Below, one piece after another: positions 46,459 through 57,403 of a stretch of 64,000 nt of DNA (positions within the stretch are counted from its first letter, which is position 1; each line of letters starts with the position of its first letter). Under the pieces are notes generated by a model. It was given only the letters and a program-made list of their open reading frames with translations, had not been told where the DNA came from and did no database searches. Source of the stretch: Gordionus sp. m RMFG-2023 (Eukaryota > Nematomorpha > Gordioida > Chordodea > Parachordodidae); assembly GCF_954871325.1 (NCBI RefSeq), contig NC_088776.1, positions 49,122,569-49,186,568 on the forward strand, given 5' to 3'. Both the position numbers and the translations under genes were made by a program.

Positions 46459-47634
46459 CTATGTTTTACCAGAAGTTGAAAGTTTTCGTTTTGAATGGCA
46501 TTCAATCAAGTGTACCTGATCTGTTTGTGTTTTGTTAAAGAAAGGATGTTTGCATAAGAGAGGTGTGTGAACATGAATTGCATAAGAACAATTGGATTCT
46601 TTGACCATAGAAAGATGGGATTTTTTGGAAGAGCAAAAATACTAAAAGAAAAATTGTTTAAATTAATGATATCAAACATAAGGAATATTATTTTGTAACT
46701 TAATGAGTCATTAAATTCTTTTTGTATATCAATTTATTTATAAACAATAGTTAAAAATATATATTCTAATATCCTTCAAAGCCTTTGTATATGTATACTA
46801 AAAATATAAGAATAATATATATATATTTGCCTTAAATAATTAATTAAAAAACTTGTATATACTTAATAGAAACTACTTATACATATTACTGATTATAATG
46901 TTATTAAATAATATTTAATATACTTTAACTTCAGCATCTCTAGGTTTATTATTTATATCACAATAAGTTCCATTAGAGTAATATTGAGTATGATAATCCA
47001 CTTCATTAATTCGCTTAAGCTTAAACTACAAAAGATTATAAATAGGAATTTGTTTAAATAGGAAATAAAATATTTACCAGTGATTTCCAATTGATATCAT
47101 GTGAAAAACTGCCTAGGATTGTTTGCATACCTCTAATTTCCCCATCTAAATATAATATGTATATTATCTAGAGTGTGCATATATGTATACCATGAAGATG
47201 ATATTGGCGAATAAATCTTTTATAACAAAATTCATATGTCCACCAACCATCAGACTAAAAAATTATAAAAATATAAATTGTATAAAATTACTTTTTTCAG
47301 GCAGGGTCCTTTCAATAAGGGCTTCAATAATTTGCTTAAATTTTTTACAAAATTCTCAGCCTCATCTTCACTAAACATTTTTGGGTAGAAAACCTTTGGT
47401 ATAAGGCATGAAAACTTGTCACCATATTTAGATGCCATGATAAACTCATCTTCAACTTCTCGTTTGTATTCAATTTCTTTAAAACCAAAAATTATATAAA
47501 TTAATTTATTTTAAACCATGGTCATTATATAATTTGATATCGTAAGTAGCAAAATTTAATTCTTCTCTATTTAACTCTCCGCAGTACGAGATGAGAGGAA
47601 GTAGAATAAAGAAAAAGAAGTTTAAAATAACCAT
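46459..47634 (-). CDS. OS9: OS-9 homologue (ER lectin for glycoprotein ERAD), six exons, 239 aa
   Basis: OS-9 recognises trimmed N-glycans on misfolded glycoproteins in the ER lumen and passes them to the SEL1L/HRD1 ubiquitin ligase. Exons (minus strand): 47634-47517, 47476-47292, 47254-47191, 47145-47078, 47025-46924, 46641-46459; every junction is GT...AG, phases agree, and introns are 40, 37, 45, 52 and 282 bp. ATG 47634 opens a hydrophobic signal peptide (residues 1-19), then LNREELNFATYDI and MASKYGDKFSCLIP as in animal OS-9. The MRH domain (about 98-209) keeps the double Trp (105-106), Gln118, Arg174, Glu194 and Tyr199 that bind mannose, and six Cys (98, 111, 167, 182, 197, 209). NGTYCDINNKPRDAEVK and YFC are diagnostic. 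Only 30 residues follow, so it lacks the long tail of the ~667-aa human protein. Stop TAG 46461-46459. Confidence 0.95.
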
Positions 47635-48099
47635 AGCTTGGGTCTGATATATTTACAAAATTATGACTACATCTGTCGAATAATCATTAGCTGTATAAAA
47701 TTTAAAAATTTGGAATATGTTCTGCCACATGGAAAATAAATATTTAACACATGTAGAAATAAAATTTAAATGCATAATTAATAATTATCAGAGTTGTTAA
47801 AAGATTATTTTACATGAATCCATATACAGATACATCGTCAAATGTTATCTAGATACAGCTATATAGTCCAAAAAGTTATCTAGAATCAGACACAATTTTT
47901 ATTATGCTCTTTATATAAGGTTTGCATAAACCAAAATTAAGATTCTGTTGTCAAAATTTATGAAATGAGCTAAAATATTTATTGACTTGACATTACATTT
48001 ATCAAAATATAACTAATATTGATTTTTAGATTTTGATAAAATAATATTATATATAGAAATATATAATTAAATTATTATAAATAATTATTATAATTCATT

Positions 48100-48215
48100 A
48101 ATAAAATATTATCAAAATTTTGGTCATTAAGGCATCCTCGTTTATATGTAAAGACATTTTTAGCCACAGTAAAAAGTCTTTCTACCAGGGAGCTTGAAAG
48201 GATTATGGTGTTATA
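48100..48215 (-). pseudogene. hAT transposase hATC domain
   Basis: Minus strand reads SSSLVERLFTVAKNVFTYKR followed by GCLNDQNF, the dimerisation motif (S..ER.F..A.N..T..R..L.D.NF). It is the C-terminal end of the transposase whose N-terminal block is at 52400-52720; an LTR element separates the two. Confidence 0.85.
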
Positions 48216-48721
48216 TTTTATGAATAACAATTTTATATCAGAATATTCATTAAAAATATTAGAATCTCGGCATTCATTTTTGAAATAATTATTTAAAATT
48301 TGTTGAGTATCAAAATTTTCTTATTTACAATCATACTATTAACATTCATTTTTGATTATTTAAAATTTGTTGAGCATCAAAATTTAAATCATAATTTATG
48401 TGTGACTGGCACAACACTAATGATTAGGTAAAATATATGATTCTAATATTTTAAAATCCTGAGCAATAGTATAAAGATTTGATATTGATATTTGTACAAT
48501 TGCTTCTTCATCTTACAGATCATCCATAGTTTCAATAGTATTTTCAATTCGATTAAAAACTTTATAATAAATAAGTAATTCTAATCATATGTTTTGATTT
48601 TATAATAAAATAAACCTAAAAACTCTGATAAAATTTTTGGCATTGTCAGTAATGGTCTTTGAGATTTTATTATGAATGCAATAATCCTATATTATATCTT
48701 GTAAATTCTTTGCTATTTTAT

Positions 48722-48986
48722 TGTTAAACATGGATTATTATTTTATTATAATTGTTGTTATATAGCGCAAATTTTTGTATGTCGCATTCATTTAATTTAC
48801 ACTATTTATATTAACTTTACTTAATAGTTTCATTAATTATTTAATAGTTTTTTTTTATATATAAAGAGTAAATTTATTATAGTTTTTCAGTTATATTGTA
48901 GTTAAATATTTTTAAAATATATTTATTTAATAAAAGTTTTAAATCTTTTTGTAAAGTCTTGCTTTACTCCCAGCCAACCTTTAACA
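48722..48986 (+). repeat. 5' LTR of fossil element B (265 bp)
   Basis: Begins TGTTAAACATGG, ends CCAACCTTTAACA, and is preceded by TTTAT. TGGTGGCAGCCG follows directly, in the place of a primer-binding site. Confidence 0.93.
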
Positions 48987-50362
48987 TGGTGGCAGCCGAA
49001 TTTATATTTAAAATCTTTTAAATTTATTTATTTTCTACAAAATATAATTTAGATCAAATGGATAATTCAACAATGAGGAGAATTACTAAACTTAATATCA
49101 AACTAGATGAATCTATTATAGATATGGAGTTGTTATAAATGGAAATGATTACTAAAATTGGGTATATGAACTTACAAGAACCAATATTATAGTTAGACAA
49201 TAGGTTATGAATTCTATAGAGTAAAACCAATAACGATTTTTTAAATATTATAAATCCAAGTAAGACTAAAAGAAGAAGTTATTAAAGAGTTGTATAAAAT
49301 AACTTATTAAATTAAATATAAATCAGTAATAATGAACATATATGAATACTTAGATAACCTTAAAAAATATTTGCCTAATAATGAATTAACAGTTAAATTC
49401 TTGATGACCTACCCATTGATATTTTTCGTATTTTTGATTTCTGGGATAATGACCAAATGTGGGAATTAACTAAATTGCCTAAAGATAAATTCTTAGCTAC
49501 TATTAAAAAATATTACGTAAATAGCCATATTTAATTCAATTCCCAGATCATTATAGATTTCATATTGACAAAATTCAGTCTAAAAAAAATTATAATACTA
49601 GTGACATAGGTTATTATAATAATTGAAATATTAATTATAACAAAAGAATGATTATAAATCTAATGAGCATTTTAAAAACAACTTTGGACGAAACTTTGTT
49701 AAAAGATATGATATTAATTATAATAAAAATTGCAAATTTAGATATTATGAAAATTATAATTATAGAGACTACAGAAATTTTAACTTTAGAGATCATAACT
49801 TTGAATCCCATGATAAGAAAAATGTTCATAATAAAAATTTTAATAAATCTAATAATGAGAATTATTATGAAAATAGAAAATTAGACAATAAATATGATAA
49901 AGAAACACATTATTATAAAAGAAATTATCATTGTAATTGTAAATCTCTTAGTAACAAGAAATTGAAAAATATTGAATTAGAACCAAATATTCAAAATGAA
50001 AGAGATTCTTATAAACTAAAGAAATAAATTATATAATAAAATTTGAAACATTTGTGATTATAGAAAATAAGGAAATAAACTTTAAAGAAAACAAGGAAAT
50101 AATCATTAAAGAAAATAATGAAATAAAAACTTTTATAATTGATAAAAAATTTAAAAAAACTGTGAAGATAAAGAAATGTAAAAAAATTAATATTAAGAGA
50201 GGCAAGGTGAAAGTTAAACATCTTGATGATAAAAAAGTTTTTAAGAATATGATATGGAAATCATATATTAGATATGGAAGAGAAATAAATTTCTTTTTAG
50301 AAAGAACAATTTAAAGATAATTCATGATATGAAAAAGTTGTTTATATTGAAAAACAAGGGAG

Positions 50363-51440
50363 CAGAGTGTTAAACGCTATTTTTAAAAGTAGCGCGCCAC
50401 TGCTATAGCTATTTGTCAAAAAAAGTAGCGCGCTACCGCTTTCACTATTTGTCAAAAAAAGTAGCGCGCTATTAGCTACTTTTTCAAAAGTAGCTTAGCT
50501 ACTTTTATATAAAAAAAATTTTAGAAACAAATGAAACAAATTTTTTTTATTTTTTTTTTGCTTATAATGTAAATGTATAATAAATATTATATAAAAATCA
50601 ACATTTATAAATATAAAAATATAGTTAGTTTAGATTATAAAAAAATAAGCAATATAAATAAATATTTATTTTAATTTGTTGCATTTTAATAATAATATCA
50701 TTTCAATATTATCATCCCCAAGTCTAGAGCGACGATCAGAAAGTATAAGCTTTGCTTTACTAAATAATCTCTCGACACTAGCACTTGAGGGCAAGGAAGC
50801 TCTAAAAATATTTAATCACATCAATTTACAAATATAAATAAGTTTTTACCTTCTGTTATGTGTCCAACTATCTGCCGGTGTACATACATAAGATATATCT
50901 GATAACTCTACTCTTAGAGCATCTTTCATCACTTTGAAGTTGTCGGCTATTTTATTCATAAGTGTCTGGCGACATAAAACTGTTGTGCCAGGGGATAAAG
51001 TTTTAATCATCATAGTAAATGATGGATTATCAACTAAGGACAATGGCTGAACTATGTCAATAATAAAATCAACAATTACTTTATCAGCCAATTTTTGTGA
51101 AATATTGGCATGTTTATTATCAGTTAATTTGGTATGGATAGTATTTGTCATTTTGAATGAAGATTCTCTTATACCAAATTTTTTTATATGTTTCTCTATT
51201 TCCTTATAGCAATTGGCGTGAACAGTCTAATAAAATAAATATAAAAATAATTGAAATTTAATATTATTAAAAAAATTATTATACAAAACGCTACAATTAA
51301 AGATATTTTTAAAAAAAAATGATGATTAAAATGAAATTTAATATTGATAATAATTATTATATAAAACGCGAAATTGAGAAACGTAAAACGCTATTATCTA
51401 AAACGCAATATATATAATATAAAATTAAAATAAAACGCGA
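50363..51440 (-). mobile_element. hAT element with GTAGCGCGCTAC motifs, inside the LTR element
   Basis: Left end CAGAGTGTTAAACGCT followed by AAAGTAGCGCGCCAC, AAGTAGCGCGCTACC and AAGTAGCGCGCTATT motifs. A minus-strand transposase gene with intact exons follows. The right end is uncertain (no matching inverted terminus seen; estimate about 51440). Confidence 0.75.
50666..51226 (-). CDS. Shortened hAT transposase: N-terminal block spliced to hATC domain
   Basis: Exon 51226-50850 opens after TATTTTATTAG and reads HANCYKEIEKHIKKFGIRES, then KVIVDFIIDIVQPLSLVDNP, LCRQTLMNKIADNFKVMKD and SYVCTPADSWTHNR, the region before the first catalytic Asp of hAT transposases. A GTAAAA donor at 50849 and TTTTTAG acceptor at 50802 bound a 48-bp intron; removing it keeps the frame into exon 50801-50666, which reads ASLPSSASVERLFSKAKLIL and SDRRSRLGDDNIEMILLLK, the hATC dimerisation domain, ending TAA. 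The spliced frame of about 170 codons has no stop, yet the RNase-H catalytic core is absent. An upstream exon with the zinc finger was not found. It could be a dimerising, non-catalytic derivative or simply a deletion. Confidence 0.7.
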
Positions 51441-52013
51441 CCAATCATTCATTTTATTTCTATTATTCAATATTTGATTAATTTATTCTATTTCAATTAT
51501 TCTTAATCAATTTCGATATTCATTAAATTAATTCTATTTCGATTATTCGACAATTCTTATTTTATTACAACGTTATTCAATAATACCTACATTCTAATAT
51601 CATTTAAAATCTTTCACATATATATTTAATAACAAACAATGATAATAATTAACAGAAGGATGACAAAGTCAAATCGTATGAACAACTAAACCGTTTTTCA
51701 AAGATTTGGAGGGAGTAAGACAAGATAAGAAAGTTTGCGAACAAAAATCAACTAATACTAGATATGACAATACCCAGATGATGCCATATATTGAGAACAA
51801 CAGACTTTATGATAATAATTACAAACATCAGTTTAGACAACCATGGCAGACTCGACCATATTATGGCAACCAAAGATTTAACGACCAAAATAACTATCAT
51901 TTTCCAAGACGAAACTATGACAGATTTTATGATCAAAATAGATGGGAAACTCCTTGAACACGAAAGATTTATGTCTAAAGAGAACCTAGGCAGGGTTCCT
52001 TTAGAGGGTGGAA

Positions 52014-52278
52014 TGTTAAACATGGATTATTATTTTATTATAATGGCTGTTATATAGCGCAAATTTTTGTATGTCGCATTCATTTAATTTACACAATTTA
52101 TATTAACTTTACTTAATACTTACATTTAATTATTTAAAAGTTTTTTTTTACATATAAAGGATAAATTTATTATAGTTTACAGTTATATTGTAGCTAAATA
52201 TTTATAAAATATATTTATTTAATAAAAGTTTTAAATCTTTTTGTAAAGTCTTGCTTTACTCCCTGCCAACCTTTAACA
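52014..52278 (+). repeat. 3' LTR of fossil element B (265 bp)
   Basis: Begins TGTTAAACATGG after the purine tract GAGGGTGGAA, ends CTTTAACA, and is followed by TTTAT, the same 5 bp that precede the left LTR. Confidence 0.93.
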
Positions 52279-52399
52279 TTTATCATACGTATGACAACCA
52301 GTTATTCTTTTATAAGCCAACGCTACATTTTTTCTTTCCAAACTTGTTGGATCTATATTGAAGTAAAAATTAGCATTTCTTAAAACTGCTCAAATAATT

Positions 52400-52720
52400 T
52401 GTTCTTAATTAATTATTATACAAATTAAAATGTAAGCTATACCGGCGATAGGCACTCCAACAATACAATCTACTTTTATGCATATTAGCGAAGGTATTAG
52501 AATTTTTATGATTTCTTTCTTTTCATTTTCCCAGCTTTGTGAAATTCTACCAACTACTGTCTTTCGGCAAATTATATTTTTTGTGGAGCTAATGTTTTGA
52601 TCATTTTTATAAATAAAGGATTTTAACAATTGAAAATGGCTGAATGCTAGCTATAATAAAAGCAGATATTAAATCATCTAAAGTGGTTTGGATTCAAGTC
52701 TGATTTTCTTTAGGGAAAAA
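52400..52720 (-). pseudogene. hAT transposase N-terminal block, broken
   Basis: Minus-strand words (SFIYKNDQNISS..., FIKMIKTLAPQK in a neighbouring frame) match the copy at 14095-14300 base for base over about 250 bp with a few differences. The frame is broken. It belongs to element 47789-53536. Confidence 0.75.
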
Positions 52721-53689
52721 GTGGATGATGAGCCTAATCTAATATTTTCTTCAATAGATTTATTCTCCTTCCCCTTTCTTTTTATTTATTAACAGTGTTT
52801 GATGTTTTCTCTTAAAATTTAAAATTACAATTGTAAACATTTATTTAGTATCTATACCCATAAATGTTTTACAATGTTGCAAGTTGAGGTAATGCTAACT
52901 GAAATTTTCGTATTTTTTGGTAGACATGGCAAGCATTCTACTATTATAAGAGATTTGTTTTCTATATTTTGAGATATAATTTTAGATATAATTTTAAAAT
53001 ATGCTCTATAAAATGGCGAGGGAAAAACAATGCCTGAATTTATTGATGCTTCATTGATTATTATTTCTTCCTCTTCATTACTATTAATATTAATCTATAA
53101 TAAATTTTAAAATTAATATAATAAAAGAAAATTATCAATTTCATTGAAATAAAAATGGCATTCTTTGAGATGAATGATAATGTCAAAATTTGTCTGATTT
53201 ATTGATAAACTCAGACATAATATTTAGTGAATATTTATATATTTTTTTTATATATATAAATCTTAATATTTTATATATATATATAAATTTTTATTATAGT
53301 AGTCTTAATATTTTTTAATATATATATATTTAAATTTAAGCTCATAAGAAATGAAATAAATTTTTCATTCAAGTTTTTTTATTTATAATATAAAATAACT
53401 TTAAATAAGTATATCAAAATGTATCTAAAAACAGAAATAGATACCTCTAAAATATTATCTAGATGCCGATACTTTAACAAAAAATCCTCTAGATACAGAC
53501 AACACATTTTTATATCTAGATACTTTAACAACTCTGAATTATAATATAACGATTTAGATCTATGAAATCGTCTGAAGAATTTGAATTGAATTTTAACATT
53601 GACTATTACCTCAAAGTGATCTATTTGATTATATATATTACAAGAGGTCTTCATAGCTGGGCAGCTCTATCTTACATGAAATAACTATG

Positions 53690-53866
53690 AACATTTATTT
53701 ATTGTATACTTTTATTTTTTTTAGCTAATATTTTCAAAATGATCTAATTTTTTAGGAATCAAAAGACAAAATTTAAAAATTTTCATAGGGCCCTTCAGAT
53801 TTTTCATGGGGCTCGAGCCGCTGTAAACCCCCCCCCCCCCATTCATAATGACGTTACTACTTTGAA
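53690..53866. mobile_element. Eroded MITE ending in a poly-C tract
   Basis: TTTAGCTAATATTTTCAAAATG, CATAGGGCCC, CATGGGGCTCGAGCC and a 14-base C run precede ATTCATAATGACGTTACTAC. The arrangement mirrors 56073-56273 (ACTAAAG, poly-G, GGGCTCAAGCTCC, GATGTTAGCTAAAAAA). The left boundary is uncertain. Confidence 0.5.
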
Positions 53867-54064
53867 CCATACAATAATCTTAAAATTTTCAATTGGGAAT
53901 TTGTAAAAACAAATGTTTTGTTTGATATTTTTGTAAACATTTTTCCTTTTTCAGACCTCTCAGCGTGAATTATATGTTTTCGTACTGCTTAGCTCGTTTC
54001 AATAGCCTGAGCATAATTTAAATCCTGCTTTTTATAAATCAATATAATAAGCATAATTTATTGT

Positions 54065-54236
54065 CAGGGGCGTCATTAGTCTTTACAATCTTAGGGGGAT
54101 CAAAAAATATTTTAAAATTATTTACAAAATTACCTCTTTTTTTAGCTAACATCTTGACTAACTTACCTTTTTTTAAAGTGGTATAAAAAAATTTGAGGGA
54201 GCTCTAGCCCTTGTGCGCTCCCTAGTGACACTACTG
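54065..54236. mobile_element. hAT-type MITE, 172 bp
   Basis: Ends CAGGGGCGTCATTAGTC and (inverse) CAGTAGTGTCACTAGGG with a perfect 8-bp duplication TTTATTGT (54057-54064, 54237-54244). AGGGGGATC and GAGCTCTAGCCC inside resemble the poly-G-bearing MITEs at 53690 and 56073. Confidence 0.93.
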
Positions 54237-54244
54237 TTTATTGT

Positions 54245-56072
54245 ATAGTCTGGGTAAATATTTGGCAATAATCTTTAATGACAGTGATAAAAGCCTATGT
54301 CATGAAAAAATATGTCTATATATTTTTTTATTTAACTCATTTTAATGACTAGTTTAATGAGCATTGCTTAGAGATAGAGAGTAGTAAACTTTTTTTATAA
54401 TCATACATTGGAGGCCAAATTATAGTCAAGCAAAATTATATTTTAACAGATTTATAGATACCGCAGTCATTCAATATCTAAAGTCAAATTAGAACTTAGA
54501 TATTAATATTATTATTTAACAATTTAATAATTTTAAAGTTTTTGTTGGATGATTTCAATTATATATAATTTTCAAAATTAATAGATATTATCACATATTA
54601 ATCGCATATTAAAACCATATCAAATATTTAAAATGAGAAACATTTTCTGAACCACAGAAAAATTTTTTAGATATATTCCTATGACAACCAAAATGAGAAA
54701 ATTTTATTGTGAAATTCTTCCCCCAGTATAAAATTCCAATTCAAAATTTCTGACCTAAAAACCTCTGTTTAGAGAAAAGAATTAAGAATTAGCTTTAGAC
54801 TACATCAGGCTAACCACCTTGGTTCTCTAGACCCATGAGAATTGAAGTTCGAGAATAAAGATTGACGAATATGGTAAAGGTTTTTCCTTTATTCACATAT
54901 CCTTTTTTTAAATTTTATTTAAATAAATATTATTTTTTTGGAATTAATAAATTATTAAATGCAATTTTTACATGCAAAAATTATAAATTTTTTAGTTCCC
55001 TGTGTATGTCTAAAACGAAGTGTTCGTTATTCGATATTCGACTTTATATATTTTACAAATACATAACAAAATTATATGATTATGAAAATATGATCAAATA
55101 CGAATAAATAGAATAGATTACCTTCGAATAATTTTTTTCAATCGAATTATTTGCAATTATTTATATAGTTCAAAATTATTCGTTATTCGTACTATTCGAA
55201 ATAATTTATAAGTATCAAAACTATTTTTAAATATTTGAAATTATTCATAAATTTTCAAAATTATTCATAAATATTCAAAGTTAATCATAAATATTCAAAA
55301 TTATTCATAAATATTCAAAATTATTCATAAATATTCAAAATTAATCATAAATACTCAAAATTATTCATATATAAAATTATTCATAATTATTTGACACTAT
55401 TTTATAAGTATTTTACATGTTCCTTGCAGAACTTATTATTTTTATTACTTTTTCCCCACATCTATAAACACTTTTTAAAATTTTAATAATCCATTTTTCC
55501 ATTTTTAAAAATATTTTTAAAGAATATATTTTTGAATCGAATATTCGTTTGTACAGTAAGAAGAATAATGCAAATATTTGATTTGATTTTTATTTTTGTA
55601 GGTATAGCTCTGTTTATAGACTCAACCTTCCTCGTGTATCATGCTTCCTAGTAAAAAAAAGTGTAAAAAAAGTAAGATATTTTTTCTTTGAACGTTTCTT
55701 TAAAAATAGGGGGAACAAAATGACACTCTTTTCTTTAAATTAAAAATGATCAAGTACTTTATTATATAAACATATTAGTTAAAAACTTAACTTATTTTGA
55801 AAATTAATTATAAGTATTTATTTTCTCTTTGGACTAATTCACAAAGAGTTTTAATTTAATAACGTTGTTGGTTTTTGATGTATAAATTTATTATATGACA
55901 TAATCTCCATCGAAAAAAAAAGTGTTAAATTTTTAAAATATTTTTGTATTTTGAAATCAGGTCACAATAAAAATCAAAATGGAAAGGAATATCCAAGTCC
56001 GAGACTTATTTAAATATTATATTAGCAATAGATAATCTTTATAAAATAAATTTACTAATATAATAGACACAT
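54245..56072. other. AT-rich sequence with a minisatellite and a possible MITE
   Basis: A TATTCGAAT-rich region (55000-55612) begins near CTGTGTATGTCTAAAACG and ends near GGTATAGCTCTG, with GTTATTCGATATTCG at left and CGAATATTCG at right; it may be an hAT-type MITE. No gene accepted; the plus frame 54862-55107 is low-complexity. Confidence 0.4.
55235..55380 (+). repeat. Minisatellite of 18-19 bp units
   Basis: About seven units of ATTCATAAATATTCAAAATT with single-base variants (ATTAATCATAAATAC...). Confidence 0.92.
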
Positions 56073-56273
56073 TTTAGTAATGTCACTAAAGGGGGGGGGG
56101 GGAGGTCAGGGCTCAAGCTCCGTGAAAATCTTTTTTTTATATCCAAATTTGGAGATGTTAACTAAAAAAAGGTCATTTTGAAGATGTTAGCTAAAAAAAA
56201 ATCAAAAAAGGTCATTTGAAAATAATTTAAAAACATTCTTTTGAGGCCCCTGATTTTAAAGGCTAGTGATGCC
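56073..56273. mobile_element. MITE with a 12-base poly-G tract
   Basis: Left TAGTAATGTCACTAAAGG then poly-G, right CTAGTGATGCCTGA. GGGCTCAAGCTCC and TTGAGGCCCCTGA are inside. Related by ends and motifs to 54065-54236 (GTCACTAG). No clean duplication found. Confidence 0.6.
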
Positions 56274-56689
56274 TGACACATGTATCTATAATTCATAGTT
56301 TTTAGAAGCTGTTTAAAAATAAAACTGACGAGGACACGGCCTGAAAATATGTTCAAACAGATCTTTCGAAAAAATTTAATTAAAATTCAGTTTTTTTTGG
56401 AAAAAGATCTTAGATAAGTAAATCTTTTTGTGATGAATTTTTTCCAACTAAAATATGAATATTAGAATAATCATAAAATTAATTATATTTTTTCTTAGCT
56501 AACATAATAAAGAACCAGTAAAATATAAAAATTATTTTTTCAGTTATAATTTACACTAAACTTATCTTACAAAAGTATACAAATATAACATAAGATAAAT
56601 CTAGTTTAATATTAGAAATAATGGAATGTAATATAAAAAATTTGTGGTGTGAATTTTTTTTATTGTACTTATATTCAACAATTTTGACA

Positions 56690-57403
56690 TTAAACATATG
56701 TGATTTTAGGCCTATTTTTACTGTTGACGATTTGCGGAATCAAATTTATGGTGTTGAAAGCTTGCAATGCAAGTTTATTCGTAGCTCTACTACGACTTAT
56801 ACTCTGCATATAAAACTCCCGGGCCGTCTTGACGTACCTTTGATATTTTTTGGCCTCTTGGTATTCTTTTTGTTCCCTCTTCATGTATTTTGCCATCATA
56901 ATAACGATTCCGAAGGAATAAAACATTAGAACAAAAATTATGTAAAATAAAGCCCCAGAATAATCTGATAGATCGATAGTTGAACCATTGAGGGATGACT
57001 TTCTAGATAAATCGCTTTGAATTAAATATTGATTCAAAAACTCGATTCTATATGTAACGTTAGAATTTTCTGCGCGATGAGGGATAATTTCTAAATAACG
57101 TTTAATAAGATTTAGGATGGTATTAATTTCGAAATATGAGATATTAGAATTAAAATTTGAGAATTCATCACTTGGAGAATGCATTTGGATTACACATATG
57201 TTGTTACTCTGTAAACTATTATTTATTGAACGATGTAATATGTCGGATGATTCAGGCTTAGATTTATAAACATGAGCAGCCCTATTGAGTTCAGTTCCTG
57301 GAAATTTATCCGTAATTCTGGCTATACTGGCAGTTGTTAAAACGAAGAATTTAAGCATTAGAGACTTTTTAGATCCGTTAAAATATTGATGGTGTCTATA
57401 CAT
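56690..57403 (-). CDS. Uncharacterised single-pass membrane protein, 237 aa
   Basis: A single uninterrupted frame from ATG 57403 to the stop at 56690, with an in-frame stop upstream (TAA), so the start is well bounded. Residues 14-28 (SLMLKFFVLTTASIA) look like a signal or anchor segment. Residues 40-148 form a polar ectodomain with four N-glycosylation sequons (N61, N87, N115, N139). Residues 150-171 (ALFYIIFVLMFYSFGIVIMM) are a membrane segment, followed by basic, Tyr-rich AKYMKREQKEYQEAKKYQRY and a 66-residue tail without sequons. This favours type I topology. The membrane segment and following MK+E run loosely recall KCNE potassium-channel subunits, but that is only a resemblance. It is 9 kb from OS-9 and codon composition is less AT-biased than surrounding frames. 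Probably a host gene; other exons cannot be excluded. Confidence 0.72.
   Translation of the reverse strand: MYRHHQYFNGSKKSLMLKFFVLTTASIARITDKFPGTELNRAAHVYKSKPESSDILHRSINNSLQSNNICVIQMHSPSDEFSNFNSNISYFEINTILNLIKRYLEIIPHRAENSNVTYRIEFLNQYLIQSDLSRKSSLNGSTIDLSDYSGALFYIIFVLMFYSFGIVIMMAKYMKREQKEYQEAKKYQRYVKTAREFYMQSISRSRATNKLALQAFNTINLIPQIVNSKNRPKITYV

Larger units (their letters stand above)
48722..52278 (+). mobile_element. LTR retrotransposon fossil (copy B), internally deleted
   Basis: Two 265-bp LTRs with TG...CA ends, flanked by TTTAT on both sides (48717-48721, 52279-52283). A primer-site-like TGGTGGCAGCC follows the left LTR and a polypurine tract (GAGGGTGGAA) precedes the right one. The interior has gag-like coding stretches (49060-50320 and 51650-51957, the latter Asn/Tyr/Arg-rich) but no protease, reverse transcriptase or integrase was seen. 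An hAT (from 50363) is inserted. Broken in many places. The LTRs differ at roughly 6 per cent of positions by hand count, so it is of moderate age. Gypsy versus BEL/Pao versus Copia not decided. Confidence 0.9.
47789..53536 (-). mobile_element. hAT element (CAGAGTTGTTAAA family) containing an LTR element
   Basis: Left end CAGAGTTGTTAAAAG, right end (inverse) CAGAGTTGTTAAAGTATC. CTAGATACAGATACA-type subterminal motifs are at 47815-47900 and inverted at 53410-53525. AATTAT adjoins both ends, part of a possible decayed 8-bp duplication. Minus-strand transposase remnants lie at 52400-52720 (N-terminal block) and 48100-48215 (hATC). The 3.56-kb LTR element 48722-52278 sits between them. The hAT begins 155 bp upstream of the OS-9 start codon. 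Confidence 0.85.

Noticed and set aside
54862-55107. 81-codon plus frame, Phe/Tyr/Lys-rich
   Set aside because: Low-complexity AT sequence overlapping a possible MITE; no homology recognised.
56621-56929. 102-codon plus frame opposite the membrane-protein gene
   Set aside because: Antisense shadow of 57403-56690; the minus frame is longer, better composed and has coherent topology.
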